Origin: an uncultured Lachnospiraceae bacterium
Lineage (GTDB): Bacteria; Bacillota; Clostridia; Lachnospirales; Lachnospiraceae
Direction: 5' to 3'
Assembly: GCA_900317475.1 (NCBI GenBank)
Contig: ONGY01000002.1
Span: 1-35,011 of the forward strand
DNA: 35,011 nt
Shown: piece by piece, positions 1 to 6,795 of the stretch
Layout of the letters: each line of letters begins with the position of its first letter
Position numbering within the stretch: the first letter of the stretch is position 1
Notes under the pieces: model-generated
What the model was told of the DNA's origin: nothing
The model's input: only the letters and a program-made list of their open reading frames with translations
Databases searched by the model: none
Translations under genes and position numbers: made by a program

Positions 1-1
1 G

Positions 2-74
2 CTGGGCTAGTAGGATTCGAACCTACGAAATGACGGAGTCAGAGTCCGTTGCCTTACCGCTTGGCTATAGCCCA
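2..74 (-). tRNA. tRNA-Gln (anticodon CUG)
   Basis: Read on the minus strand, the acceptor stem TGGGCTA pairs with TAGCCCA, the T arm contains GGTTCGAATCC, and the anticodon arm is ACGGA-CTCTGAC-TCCGT. The seven-base loop gives anticodon CTG, which reads CAG glutamine codons. The discriminator base is G at position 2. Position 1 is a C that probably begins an encoded CCA, so the 3' end is cut by the window edge. It has its own promoter and does not simply depend on read-through from the amidase gene. Confidence 0.95.
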
Positions 75-80
75 ATAGTC

Positions 81-104
81 CGTGACGGTTTTCTCTCCGT
101 CACG
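81..104 (-). other. Perfect leader hairpin upstream of tRNA-Gln
   Basis: CGTGACGG (81-88) and CCGTCACG (97-104) form an 8-bp stem with an 8-base loop. It lies between the tRNA promoter and the mature 5' end, ending six bases before the tRNA. There is no U-tract after it on the minus strand, so it is not a normal terminator. It may be a 5' leader structure of the pre-tRNA, removed during processing (inference). Confidence 0.6.
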
Positions 105-111
105 AATTGTT

Positions 112-140
112 ATTATACAGACGGTATCTGTGGATTGCAA
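112..140 (-). promoter_or_regulatory. Promoter of tRNA-Gln
   Basis: On the minus strand a -35 TTGCAA (135-140) and a perfect -10 TATAAT (112-117) are separated by exactly 17 bases. The spacer holds a small inverted repeat, ACAGA-5-TCTGT. The start site would be near 105, just before the leader hairpin. Confidence 0.8.
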
Positions 141-154
141 GCACTTTTTTATAG

Positions 155-937
155 TCAGTCAAATGGCCCGACCGGGTAGGTGATCGATTTCTCTTCATAA
201 TTTGAGAAGTCGACTCCATATGCGGACGACTTTAGATGCAGATGCTTTGCAAGGGCCAGTGCATCTGCATGGCCGAGCTTTGACACAGCATCCTTCTGCG
301 CAAGGAATCTGCGGTCCTCCGGCCCATCGAGGTAGCAGTGCTCGATAATGACTGACTGCATGCCGTACGCCGTCGCCCGGCGGATGATCCCATAATAATC
401 CTGGCCATTTTTTCCAATCCGGTACTTAATGCCGCGCACGGAAAGTCCTGCATTTTCAAGCTCATTCAGCTCTGTCTGTGCAAAATATGCCTCTGCAGGG
501 AACAGCGCCGGATTTGCACTGACATGGACTTCCGCCCCGTTTCTCGAACCGTCGCCGTATGCATTGTAGTGGAGGCAGCAGAGAAAATCTGCGCCCAACT
601 GATGTGCCGTCTCCACACGCTGTGCCAGCGTCGGATCCGACCCGTCCGTCCGCGTGAGATAAACCTTCACATTGTCATACTGAGAAAGTTCACCCGCGAT
701 ATACTGTGCAAGCTCCAGCGTCATCTGCCCTTCATTGTAAGGGGGATACTGTGCCCCCAGGTCCCCGCTGACTGCGCTGTGGCCGGGATCAAGTACAATT
801 ACTGTCTCCCCGTCTGCTCCCTTTGCTTCTGCCTTCATACCGGCTGCTCCTGCCGAGGTTAAAACCAATGCAGCCGCAATCAGAAACGCTGCTGCCCTCC
901 CAAGAGAGCTGTGCCCGAAATGTCTCATCCGTACCAT
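155..937 (-). CDS. N-acetylmuramoyl-L-alanine amidase (Amidase_3), secreted
   Basis: Cell-wall hydrolase cleaving the bond between N-acetylmuramic acid and L-alanine of the peptide stem. The 260-residue protein starts with a basic segment and a hydrophobic signal-type helix (about residues 13-33) ending in small residues. The Amidase_3 fold follows with its zinc ligands: H53 in LDPGHS, E69 in NEGQ and H123 in LHYNA, and the catalytic glutamate E199 in IIEHCYLD. It is a bare catalytic domain without SH3, LysM or other wall-binding repeats. The ATG at 937 follows GGAGG by 11 bases, and the SD lies inside the 3' end of the preceding trhP gene. Only a few bases separate the two genes, so they are co-transcribed. 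No convincing terminator follows. Confidence 0.9.
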   Translation of the reverse strand: MVRMRHFGHSSLGRAAAFLIAAALVLTSAGAAGMKAEAKGADGETVIVLDPGHSAVSGDLGAQYPPYNEGQMTLELAQYIAGELSQYDNVKVYLTRTDGSDPTLAQRVETAHQLGADFLCCLHYNAYGDGSRNGAEVHVSANPALFPAEAYFAQTELNELENAGLSVRGIKYRIGKNGQDYYGIIRRATAYGMQSVIIEHCYLDGPEDRRFLAQKDAVSKLGHADALALAKHLHLKSSAYGVDFSNYEEKSITYPVGPFD

Positions 938-943
938 GATTTT

Positions 944-2230
944 CTATTCCTCCGCCGGCGGGTTCTTGCGGATCAGATCGCCGACCTTAAGTCCGTCAAA
1001 ATCCGGTTCCGCGCTCTTTACTTCAAGCCAGAGCATCTGCTTCGGATGCGGCGCACCGTCAACAGCCTCTCCTTCCTCTGTTGTAAGCCCGGTTACCGTC
1101 ACCGGTATATCGCGGCCGTCCGGCTTCATGACCTCAATTTCATCCCCGACGAGGAATTTATTCCGCTGCTCAAACAGGCCGCGTCCCTGCGCATCCGCCT
1201 CGCCGATCAGCCCAAGGTAAACCGAATCACGATGATAGGAATTGGTTCCATAGACCATAGAACTCACATCCGGCTTGCGGTTGTAATAAAACCCGGTCGT
1301 AAACGGCCGATACGTACACTTCGTGATCTCCGCATCGCACCACGGGAGCACTTCCCTGTACTTCTCATCGCTTTCCATCAGCGCGTCGATGGCTTTGCGG
1401 TACGCTCTCGCAACCGTCGCCACATACAGCGCCGTGCGCATGCGGCCCTCGATCTTGAAGGAGTCAATCCCCGCATCGCACATGTCCGGGATATGATCGA
1501 TCATGCAGAGGTCCCGCGAATTGAAGATGAATGTCCCTCGCTCATTCTCGTAAACCGGCAGATACTCGCCCGGCCTCGTCTCCTCCATGACGGAATATCT
1601 CCACCGGCACGGGTTCGTGCAGTCACCGTGATTTGAATCGCGCCCGGTGAACCAGTTTGAAAGAAGGCACCGTCCCGAATAACTGATGCACATCGCACCA
1701 TGAATGAACGCCTCAATCGCAAGGTCCGGATCCGTTTTGGCGCGGATTTCCCTGATCTCTTCAAGGCTCAGCTCCCGCGCGCACACGACGCGGTCTGCGC
1801 CAAGGCTCTGCCAGAAATTGAAGTCCGCGTAGTTGAGACTGTTTGCCTGCGTCGAAACATGCAGCTCGCACATCGGGCAGATTTTTTTCGCCAGCATGAA
1901 TACGCCGGGATCGGCGATGATCAGCGCATCCGGTGCGTCCCCGCCAAAACCTGCAAGCTCCCGGAGGTATTCTTCAATTCCGGCCAGTTCATCGCTGTGC
2001 GCAAGAACATTCACTGTCACATGGACTTTCACACCGTGCGCATGTGCATAGTGGATGCCTTCTTTCATGTCTTCCATCGAAAAATTCTTGGCATTGGCAC
2101 GCAGGCCATATGCCTCGCCGCCGATGTAGACGGCATCCGCGCCGAAATGCACGGCGGTTTTGAGCACTTCAAGGCAGCTCGCCGGAATCAGAAGCTCCGG
2201 CCGTTTCCGTTTTGGCTGTGTATCACCCAA
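944..2230 (-). CDS. trhP: U32 family Fe-S protein, probable tRNA ho5U34 hydroxylation protein TrhP
   Basis: Member of the U32 'peptidase' family, whose characterised members TrhP (YegQ; YrrN/YrrO) are needed to make 5-hydroxyuridine at tRNA position 34 using prephenate-derived chemistry. The family signature is present around residues 174-189 (EAFIHGAMCISYSGRC). Further cysteines in GDCTNPCRW complete four likely [4Fe-4S] ligands. At 428 residues it has the usual length. The start is a TTG at 2230 preceded by GAGGAAT; no better ATG lies nearby. It sits directly downstream of trmR, whose product methylates ho5U, exactly as in the Bacillus mltG-trmR-trhP cluster, which supports the TrhP assignment over other U32 roles. 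Only one U32 gene is seen here, where Bacillus has two. Confidence 0.85.
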   Translation of the reverse strand: MGDTQPKRKRPELLIPASCLEVLKTAVHFGADAVYIGGEAYGLRANAKNFSMEDMKEGIHYAHAHGVKVHVTVNVLAHSDELAGIEEYLRELAGFGGDAPDALIIADPGVFMLAKKICPMCELHVSTQANSLNYADFNFWQSLGADRVVCARELSLEEIREIRAKTDPDLAIEAFIHGAMCISYSGRCLLSNWFTGRDSNHGDCTNPCRWRYSVMEETRPGEYLPVYENERGTFIFNSRDLCMIDHIPDMCDAGIDSFKIEGRMRTALYVATVARAYRKAIDALMESDEKYREVLPWCDAEITKCTYRPFTTGFYYNRKPDVSSMVYGTNSYHRDSVYLGLIGEADAQGRGLFEQRNKFLVGDEIEVMKPDGRDIPVTVTGLTTEEGEAVDGAPHPKQMLWLEVKSAEPDFDGLKVGDLIRKNPPAEE

Positions 2231-2252
2231 TTTTTATTCCTCATTAAAGATC

Positions 2253-2957
2253 TTAAAGACCTGCACTTCCCGGTGCAGTATTTTTCACGCTCATTGCTGC
2301 GCCGTCTCCGGTTCCCAGCACTACTGTGATGAGTTCCGGATCCTTCGTCAGTGCATCCAGATATTCACGCATGCGCTTATGAATCGTCCGGTTGCGCCGC
2401 GTCACTGCAAATTTTGACTCCAGCACTTCACCGTCCCGGAGAATATTGTCGGACAAAAGAACTCCGCCGCATGCGAGCAGGCGTTTCACCGCGGGAAGGA
2501 AGTGGATATACTGTCCTTTGGCCGCATCCATGAAGATAAAATCGAAAGCTTCATCCGGAAGCGACGGAAGGATTTCGGCGGCATCGCCCTCGAGCAGTTC
2601 GGGAACAGAAACTGCCTGTCCCGCAGCGGTGCTCTCCTTTCCCTTCCTGTATGCCTCGTAATTCTCCCGCGCCCTTGCTGCCCGCGGCGCATCCTTCTCG
2701 ATCGTGGTGATCCGTGCGCCTTCCGGGGCATATTCCTGCATAAAAAGGGACGAGTAGCCGACAGCCGCACCGACCTCGAGGATTCTCCCCGGCTTCTTCA
2801 CTGCGAGGAGAAACTGAATCAGTGCCTGTGTCTGCGGGCGGATGATCGGCACGCCTTCTCCGAGCGCTTCTTTTTCCAATTGTGCAAGAAAAGGCGTCTG
2901 CCGCACTTTCATTGATTCAATGAAGGCGGTCAGGCGCTCCTCATCACAGTCTTCCAT
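2253..2957 (-). CDS. trmR: SAM-dependent O-methyltransferase, probable tRNA 5-hydroxyuridine methyltransferase TrmR
   Basis: Class I methyltransferase of the YrrM/TrmR type, which converts ho5U34 of tRNA to 5-methoxyuridine. Visible motifs are the SAM-binding loop ILEVGAAVGYSS, the acidic residue in ITTIEKD, the metal-binding/catalytic FIFMDAAKGQY and LLSDNIL. It has 234 residues, slightly longer than typical, with a low-complexity tail (NTAPGSAGL) whose codons can form a CTGCAC/GTGCAG hairpin. It lies between an MltG-like gene and trhP, reproducing the conserved yrrL-yrrM-yrrO order. That context argues for the tRNA substrate rather than catechol or caffeoyl-CoA substrates, which the same fold also serves. 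The gap to trhP is 22 bases. Confidence 0.88.
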   Translation of the reverse strand: MEDCDEERLTAFIESMKVRQTPFLAQLEKEALGEGVPIIRPQTQALIQFLLAVKKPGRILEVGAAVGYSSLFMQEYAPEGARITTIEKDAPRAARARENYEAYRKGKESTAAGQAVSVPELLEGDAAEILPSLPDEAFDFIFMDAAKGQYIHFLPAVKRLLACGGVLLSDNILRDGEVLESKFAVTRRNRTIHKRMREYLDALTKDPELITVVLGTGDGAAMSVKNTAPGSAGL

Positions 2958-2972
2958 CCTATACCTGCATGA

Positions 2973-3521
2973 TTAATTGTTCTGTTCCGCAGACTCTTCC
3001 GGGGTTTCGGAGAGCGCCTCCGAAGATTCCGTAAGAGACTGCGAAGATGCTTCCCCGGAGGACGTTTCGGACGCGGACGTACTCGAACCGCTGCCGGAGC
3101 CCACGGACGATGATGATTCATCACTGCCCTTCGACATCGTTTCCATGATCTCCGACGGCAGCATTTCCGTACTCAGCTCATATGTACCCGGCATGAGCTT
3201 GCCGTCGTAATCCGAGAATTTCAGCTGAATCTTGAAGACAGTCGCATTTTCAATGAGGCCGTTCTGTACAAGCAGATTTGCAATGTCATCGACCGACATG
3301 TCCGAGGTAACCGTAACGGTCACCGTATGGCCCGATCCGACCGGATCCACGGCCTTCGGGTTAAAAATACTATAGCCCAGGTCATATGCGGACCGCGCCC
3401 TCGAGACAAAGAACATGATGAGAACAATGATGACAATGTACTTCACCACGTTCCCGATCAAATCCGGGGCTGTCTGTTTTGACCCCGGCATGTCTTTTCT
3501 TTTTCGCGGCTGATAGCTCAT
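2973..3521 (-). CDS. Shortened MltG/YceG-like membrane protein
   Basis: This 182-residue protein has a basic N-terminus, one transmembrane helix at about residues 22-41 (VVKYIVIIVLIMFF) and an extracytoplasmic segment. The latter resembles the LysM-like N-terminal subdomain of the endolytic transglycosylase MltG (MSVDDIANLLVQNGLIENA, then MPGTYELS). The sequence then becomes a Ser/Glu-rich low-complexity tail from about residue 130. The catalytic YceG domain with its essential glutamate is absent, so it cannot be an active transglycosylase by itself. It occupies the MltG slot in the mltG-trmR-trhP cluster. Such short forms seem usual in Lachnospiraceae (recollection). The ATG comes three bases after the RNase J stop, with GGAAG eight bases upstream. 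Confidence 0.75.
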   Translation of the reverse strand: MSYQPRKRKDMPGSKQTAPDLIGNVVKYIVIIVLIMFFVSRARSAYDLGYSIFNPKAVDPVGSGHTVTVTVTSDMSVDDIANLLVQNGLIENATVFKIQLKFSDYDGKLMPGTYELSTEMLPSEIMETMSKGSDESSSSVGSGSGSSTSASETSSGEASSQSLTESSEALSETPEESAEQNN

Positions 3522-3524
3522 AAG

Positions 3525-5213
3525 TTATGCTTCCATTATCGTTGTGATAATCATCGGGCGGCGCTTCGTCTTCTTCCAGAAGTAATCGCTCAGGGCATCG
3601 CGCACATCCGACTTCAGTCTCGTCCAGTCAGAGATTCCTTTTCCAAGATCTGCTTCAATTGTATCACGTGCCTGCGCCTGTGCCTCAACCATCATATCAT
3701 CTGCTTCCTTCATGTAAACAAAACCGCGGGAAGTAAGTTCAGGTCCGGCCACAAGATCGCCCATATACTGGTCGAGGACAAAACTCACGAAAACGACACC
3801 GTCCTCCGCCAGATGCTGGCGGTCGCGCAGAACAACATTTCCGACATCGCCGACACCCAGACCATCGACCATGATATCGCCGACCTGTACCCGGCCAGTG
3901 ACGGATGCGCTGTTTTCATCGAGAGAGAGCACATCGCCGGACTGCAGAATGAAGATGTGATCATCATCATAGCCGAGCATCTTTGCGATCTTCCGGTGCG
4001 CGGTCAGATGCTTGAACTCGCCGTGGACCGGAACGGAATATTTCGGCTGGACCAGCGTGTAAATCAGTTTGATTTCTTCCTGGCAGGGGTGGCCGGATGC
4101 GTGTACATCCGAAGAAATAACATCCGCGCCCTTCATGAGCAGCAGATTGATGATATTCGTCACGGCCTTCTCATTGCCCGGAATCGGATTCGACGAGAAG
4201 ATGACTGTGTCGCCGGGACCGATCCTTATCTTGCGGTGCTGGCTCTCAGCCATGCGGGAGAGTGCCGCCATGCTCTCGCCCTGGCTTCCGGTCGTTATGA
4301 TGACCGTCTTCTCCTCCGGATAATTCTTGAGCTCATCGATATCGATCAGCGTGTTCTCCGGGATGCTGATGCATCCGAGCTCCTGCGCGATATTGATGAT
4401 CTGAACCATGCTGCGGCCCTCGATGACGACCTTGCGGCCGAACTTGTACGCAGAATTGATGATCTGCTGTACACGGTCGACATTGCTGGCAAATGTCGCA
4501 ATGATGAGCCTTGTGTCCTTGTGCTCCTGAAACAGAATATCAAACGTCTGCCCGACCGTCTTCTCGGACGGCGTATAGCCGGGCCTTTCGGCATTCGTAG
4601 AGTCACACAGCAGCGCCAAAACTCCTTTTCTTCCAAGTTCCGCGAATCGCTGCAGGTCGATGGCATCGCCGAAGACAGGCGTATAATCTACCTTGAAATC
4701 ACCGGTATGAACCACAATGCCGACCGGCGAATAAATAGCCAGTGCCGCGGCATCAACGATACTGTGGTTGGTTTTGATGAATTCTACCCGGAAGGCACCG
4801 AGATTGACTGTCTGACCGAACTTCACGACATGCCGCTCGGTCGTCTCCATCATCCCGTGCTCCGTGAGCTTGTTCTCAATGATGCCCATGGTAAGGCGGG
4901 TCGCGTAGATCGGGACATTAATATCGCGGAGGACATACGGCAGTGCGCCGATATGATCCTCATGGCCGTGGGTGATCACAAATCCCTTCACCTTGTCCAG
5001 ATTGTTCCGCAGATACGTCGTGTCCGGGATGACGCAGTCAATTCCGTACATATCTTCTGTCGGGAAAGCCATGCCGCAGTCGACGACGATAATACTGTCT
5101 TCGTATTCGAAAACAGTGATATTCATGCCGATCTGCTCGAGCCCTCCGAGCGGAATGATTTTCAATTTGCTTTTGGATGCCTGTGCTTTACTTGTTGTTT
5201 TCTCTTTGCTCAT
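3525..5213 (-). CDS. rnj: Ribonuclease J
   Basis: Beta-CASP metallo-beta-lactamase nuclease with endonuclease and 5'-3' exonuclease activity, central to mRNA turnover and rRNA maturation in Firmicutes. From the chosen ATG it has 562 residues. The core begins LKIIPLGGLEQIGMN, the zinc motif HGHEDH is at 82-87, later metal ligands are in VVHTGDF, and the beta-CASP region contains SNPIPGNEKAV, HASGH and PVHGEF. An in-frame GTG 14 codons upstream lacks a ribosome binding site. The ATG at 5213 follows AGAGG closely and fits family N-termini, so I prefer it. That SD is inside a hairpin (5215-5250), suggesting controlled translation. Downstream genes follow with gaps of a few bases. Confidence 0.96.
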   Translation of the reverse strand: MSKEKTTSKAQASKSKLKIIPLGGLEQIGMNITVFEYEDSIIVVDCGMAFPTEDMYGIDCVIPDTTYLRNNLDKVKGFVITHGHEDHIGALPYVLRDINVPIYATRLTMGIIENKLTEHGMMETTERHVVKFGQTVNLGAFRVEFIKTNHSIVDAAALAIYSPVGIVVHTGDFKVDYTPVFGDAIDLQRFAELGRKGVLALLCDSTNAERPGYTPSEKTVGQTFDILFQEHKDTRLIIATFASNVDRVQQIINSAYKFGRKVVIEGRSMVQIINIAQELGCISIPENTLIDIDELKNYPEEKTVIITTGSQGESMAALSRMAESQHRKIRIGPGDTVIFSSNPIPGNEKAVTNIINLLLMKGADVISSDVHASGHPCQEEIKLIYTLVQPKYSVPVHGEFKHLTAHRKIAKMLGYDDDHIFILQSGDVLSLDENSASVTGRVQVGDIMVDGLGVGDVGNVVLRDRQHLAEDGVVFVSFVLDQYMGDLVAGPELTSRGFVYMKEADDMMVEAQAQARDTIEADLGKGISDWTRLKSDVRDALSDYFWKKTKRRPMIITTIMEA

Positions 5214-5214
5214 A

Positions 5215-5250
5215 GTCCTCTTTCTTTTGATTTTGACGAAAGCAGAGGAC
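5215..5250 (-). promoter_or_regulatory. Hairpin sequestering the RNase J ribosome binding site
   Basis: On the minus strand GTCCTCT (inside 5238-5250) pairs with AGAGGAC (5215-5221), and flanking TTTC/GAAA extends the stem past a two-base bulge. The loop is 13 bases. The right arm contains the AGAGG that serves as the only SD of the ATG at 5213. This is a plausible translational switch or RNase J autoregulatory target (inference). Confidence 0.55.
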
Positions 5251-5427
5251 CGCACTTCACTAAACGGCCCGGATTCCGATTTGTTTTAACGGAACCGGCC
5301 CGTTTCTCCGGCGGTCTTGTGCCTTCGCCTTCGGACATGCGCCAATCTGACGGCAGAAACTCCCCCTGTCTTTGCCTTTCTGAAATCCCGACCGTCCCCT
5401 GCGGGATCGGTCCTGCTGGAATTCAGG

Positions 5428-5694
5428 TTATTTCTCGAGATCGATGCCCATGTCCTCTGCCGCATCACGGAAAAGCTCCGCAACTGCCGACAGTTCTGTA
5501 TCATCATCTACTATTTCATAGACACTTTCCGCGTCATTCTCCCGCGAAGTGTCCTTTAATATAAGTGCCTCTCCGTCACCGTCTTCGGTGTCCGTCACAA
5601 GAATATATGTGATGCCGCGAAGCGTTGCCTGATCGAGCACATAAAATTCAACCGGCTTTTCTCCCCCGGCCGGTGTAAAAACAATTTTATCCAT
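5428..5694 (-). CDS. DUF1292 domain protein (YrzB-like)
   Basis: Small acidic protein of 88 residues with the DUF1292 pattern: an N-terminal strand MDKIVFTPAGGEKPVEFYVLDQ, a central ITYILVTD, and a C-terminal helix rich in Asp/Glu. Function is unknown in the family. Its place right after ireB and ruvX is the widely conserved Firmicute arrangement yrzL-yrrK-yrzB. The ATG at 5694 follows AGGAAAT. The 83-base gap from ruvX contains a CCCAGCTGGG palindrome and a long stem GCCGCCG/CGGCGGC between the ruvX stop and this SD. The 214 bases from here to RNase J hold several GC-rich hairpins but no convincing gene. Confidence 0.85.
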   Translation of the reverse strand: MDKIVFTPAGGEKPVEFYVLDQATLRGITYILVTDTEDGDGEALILKDTSRENDAESVYEIVDDDTELSAVAELFRDAAEDMGIDLEK

Positions 5695-5777
5695 TTGGAT
5701 TTCCTGTAGAAATTCTCCGCTGCCGCCGTTTCCGGTCTGCAGTTTCCGGCGGCGGACTTCCCAGCTGGGTTCCGGTA

Positions 5778-6224
5778 CTACTTCTCTTCTTTCAGCTTTG
5801 CGAGAACATCCGGATGCGCGTTCATATATTCCTGCAGAATCACCGATGCAGCAATCTGGTCGACATATCTCTTGTCGCCGGCCTTGTGCCCCATCTTTGC
5901 AAGAATCTCATCGGCTTCCACAGTCGTCAGCCTCTCATCCTGAAAAACGCATGGAATTCCGCTTCTCCGCTCGATGTGGTCCGCGAATTCCCGGGCGAGA
6001 CGGGCTCTCTCCCCTTCGGAATCGTCCATGTTCAGCGGAAGGCCGACCACAATCAGTCCCACATCGTTTTCCTGCACAAGCTCTTCAATGCGCGCAAAAG
6101 TCTTCCGGATCTTGCTCTCGCGGTCACGGTAAATGGTCTCCTTCGGCTGCGATGTGAGAAGGAGGGCATCACTGAGCGCGACACCGACCGTTTTGGCGCC
6201 GTAATCAAGTCCCATGATCCGCAT
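5778..6224 (-). CDS. ruvX: RuvX/YqgF family Holliday junction resolvase-like nuclease
   Basis: RNase H-fold protein of 148 residues. The family motifs are complete: MGLDYGAKTVGVALSD with acidic D7, VVGLPLNMD in the middle, FQDERLTTVEAD, and the C-terminal DQIAASVILQEY. YqgF proteins are essential in many bacteria and have been linked to pre-16S rRNA 5' processing as well as to Holliday junction resolution; the sequence does not separate these roles. It starts five bases after the ireB stop, with a weak ribosome binding site, so coupling to ireB translation is likely. Confidence 0.93.
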   Translation of the reverse strand: MRIMGLDYGAKTVGVALSDALLLTSQPKETIYRDRESKIRKTFARIEELVQENDVGLIVVGLPLNMDDSEGERARLAREFADHIERRSGIPCVFQDERLTTVEADEILAKMGHKAGDKRYVDQIAASVILQEYMNAHPDVLAKLKEEK

Positions 6225-6229
6225 GGCGC

Positions 6230-6526
6230 TTACCAGTTGTTATTGCGGATGTAGCTCCGGAGAATCTCCTCGACGAGCTCATCGCGCTCCACACGCATGA
6301 TAAGACTGCGCGCACCCATGTAATTTGTGATATACGTGGGGTCACCCGACATGATATATCCGACAATCTGGTTGACCGGATCATATCCCTTGGTCGTGAG
6401 TGCCTCATAGACAACCGACAAAACCTTCTTTGCCGCCGATTCTTCTTCCTTCTGCGGCTTGAAATACTGGGTATTGCCGAAATCATCGTCGCTTCTGTTC
6501 ATGTTTCCATTCTGACGATCTGTCAT
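6230..6526 (-). CDS. IreB family regulatory phosphoprotein (UPF0297)
   Basis: This 98-residue protein carries the IreB core ALTTKGYDPVNQIVGYIMSGDPTYIT followed by RDELVEEILRSYI. In Enterococcus, IreB is a small dimer phosphorylated on N-terminal threonines by the PASTA kinase IreK and affects cell-wall stress and cephalosporin resistance. Here the N-terminal FGNTQYF offers one matching threonine (T19). The N-terminus before that is longer and Asn/Asp-rich compared with enterococcal IreB. The ATG at 6526 has AAGGAAG eight bases upstream; that SD is the last unit of a 9-bp tandem repeat. It heads ireB-ruvX-DUF1292-rnj. Confidence 0.92.
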   Translation of the reverse strand: MTDRQNGNMNRSDDDFGNTQYFKPQKEEESAAKKVLSVVYEALTTKGYDPVNQIVGYIMSGDPTYITNYMGARSLIMRVERDELVEEILRSYIRNNNW

Positions 6527-6533
6527 GAAATCG

Positions 6534-6587
6534 CTTCCTTTGCTTCTATTGCTTCTATAGCTTCGATTACTTCTATAGCTTCTATTG
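6534..6587 (-). repeat. Six-unit 9-bp tandem repeat upstream of ireB
   Basis: On the minus strand six consecutive 9-base units follow the pattern CAATAGAAG / CTATAGAAG, ending in CAAAGGAAG, which is the SD of ireB. All units keep the GAAG tail. Unit number variation would not change the SD spacing but would alter the leader. The frame running through it encodes an Ala-Ile-Glu repeat but has no start codon. The remaining stretch to mtaB (6588-6795) holds a CCCTGCAG/CTGCAGGG inverted repeat and an ACCTGA/TCAGGT pair, without a clear promoter or terminator. Confidence 0.8.
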
Positions 6588-6795
6588 CCGATTATTTCCT
6601 GTAATCCTTCGCCGGTCCGCCGAACTGCCGTGCTGTTTCCCTGCAGCCTGCAGGGCAGTTACTATCGGATTCCTGCGGTTCTTTTCCGGAACATAGGACA
6701 TATCCCGGCTGAAACCTCAAATATTGCTGCCGGATAATCCGGTCCTGTAAACGCACCTGAAACAAGCCCGTGCCTCAGGTCATAGTATAAAAATA

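Noticed and set aside
5286-5507. Basic 73-codon minus-strand frame between DUF1292 and RNase J
   Set aside because: It overlaps the DUF1292 gene in another frame, lacks an SD and is Arg-rich low-information sequence.
3813-5564. Long open frame of 583 codons on the plus strand opposite RNase J
   Set aside because: It is antisense to a gene with complete family motifs, its product resembles nothing, and it has no ribosome binding site; high-GC codon structure explains it.
6534-6590. Possible leader peptide of Ala-Ile-Glu repeats whose TGA stop overlaps the ireB ATG
   Set aside because: The frame is open only from a TAA just upstream and contains no ATG, GTG or TTG, so nothing could start translation without a rare ATA or ATC start.
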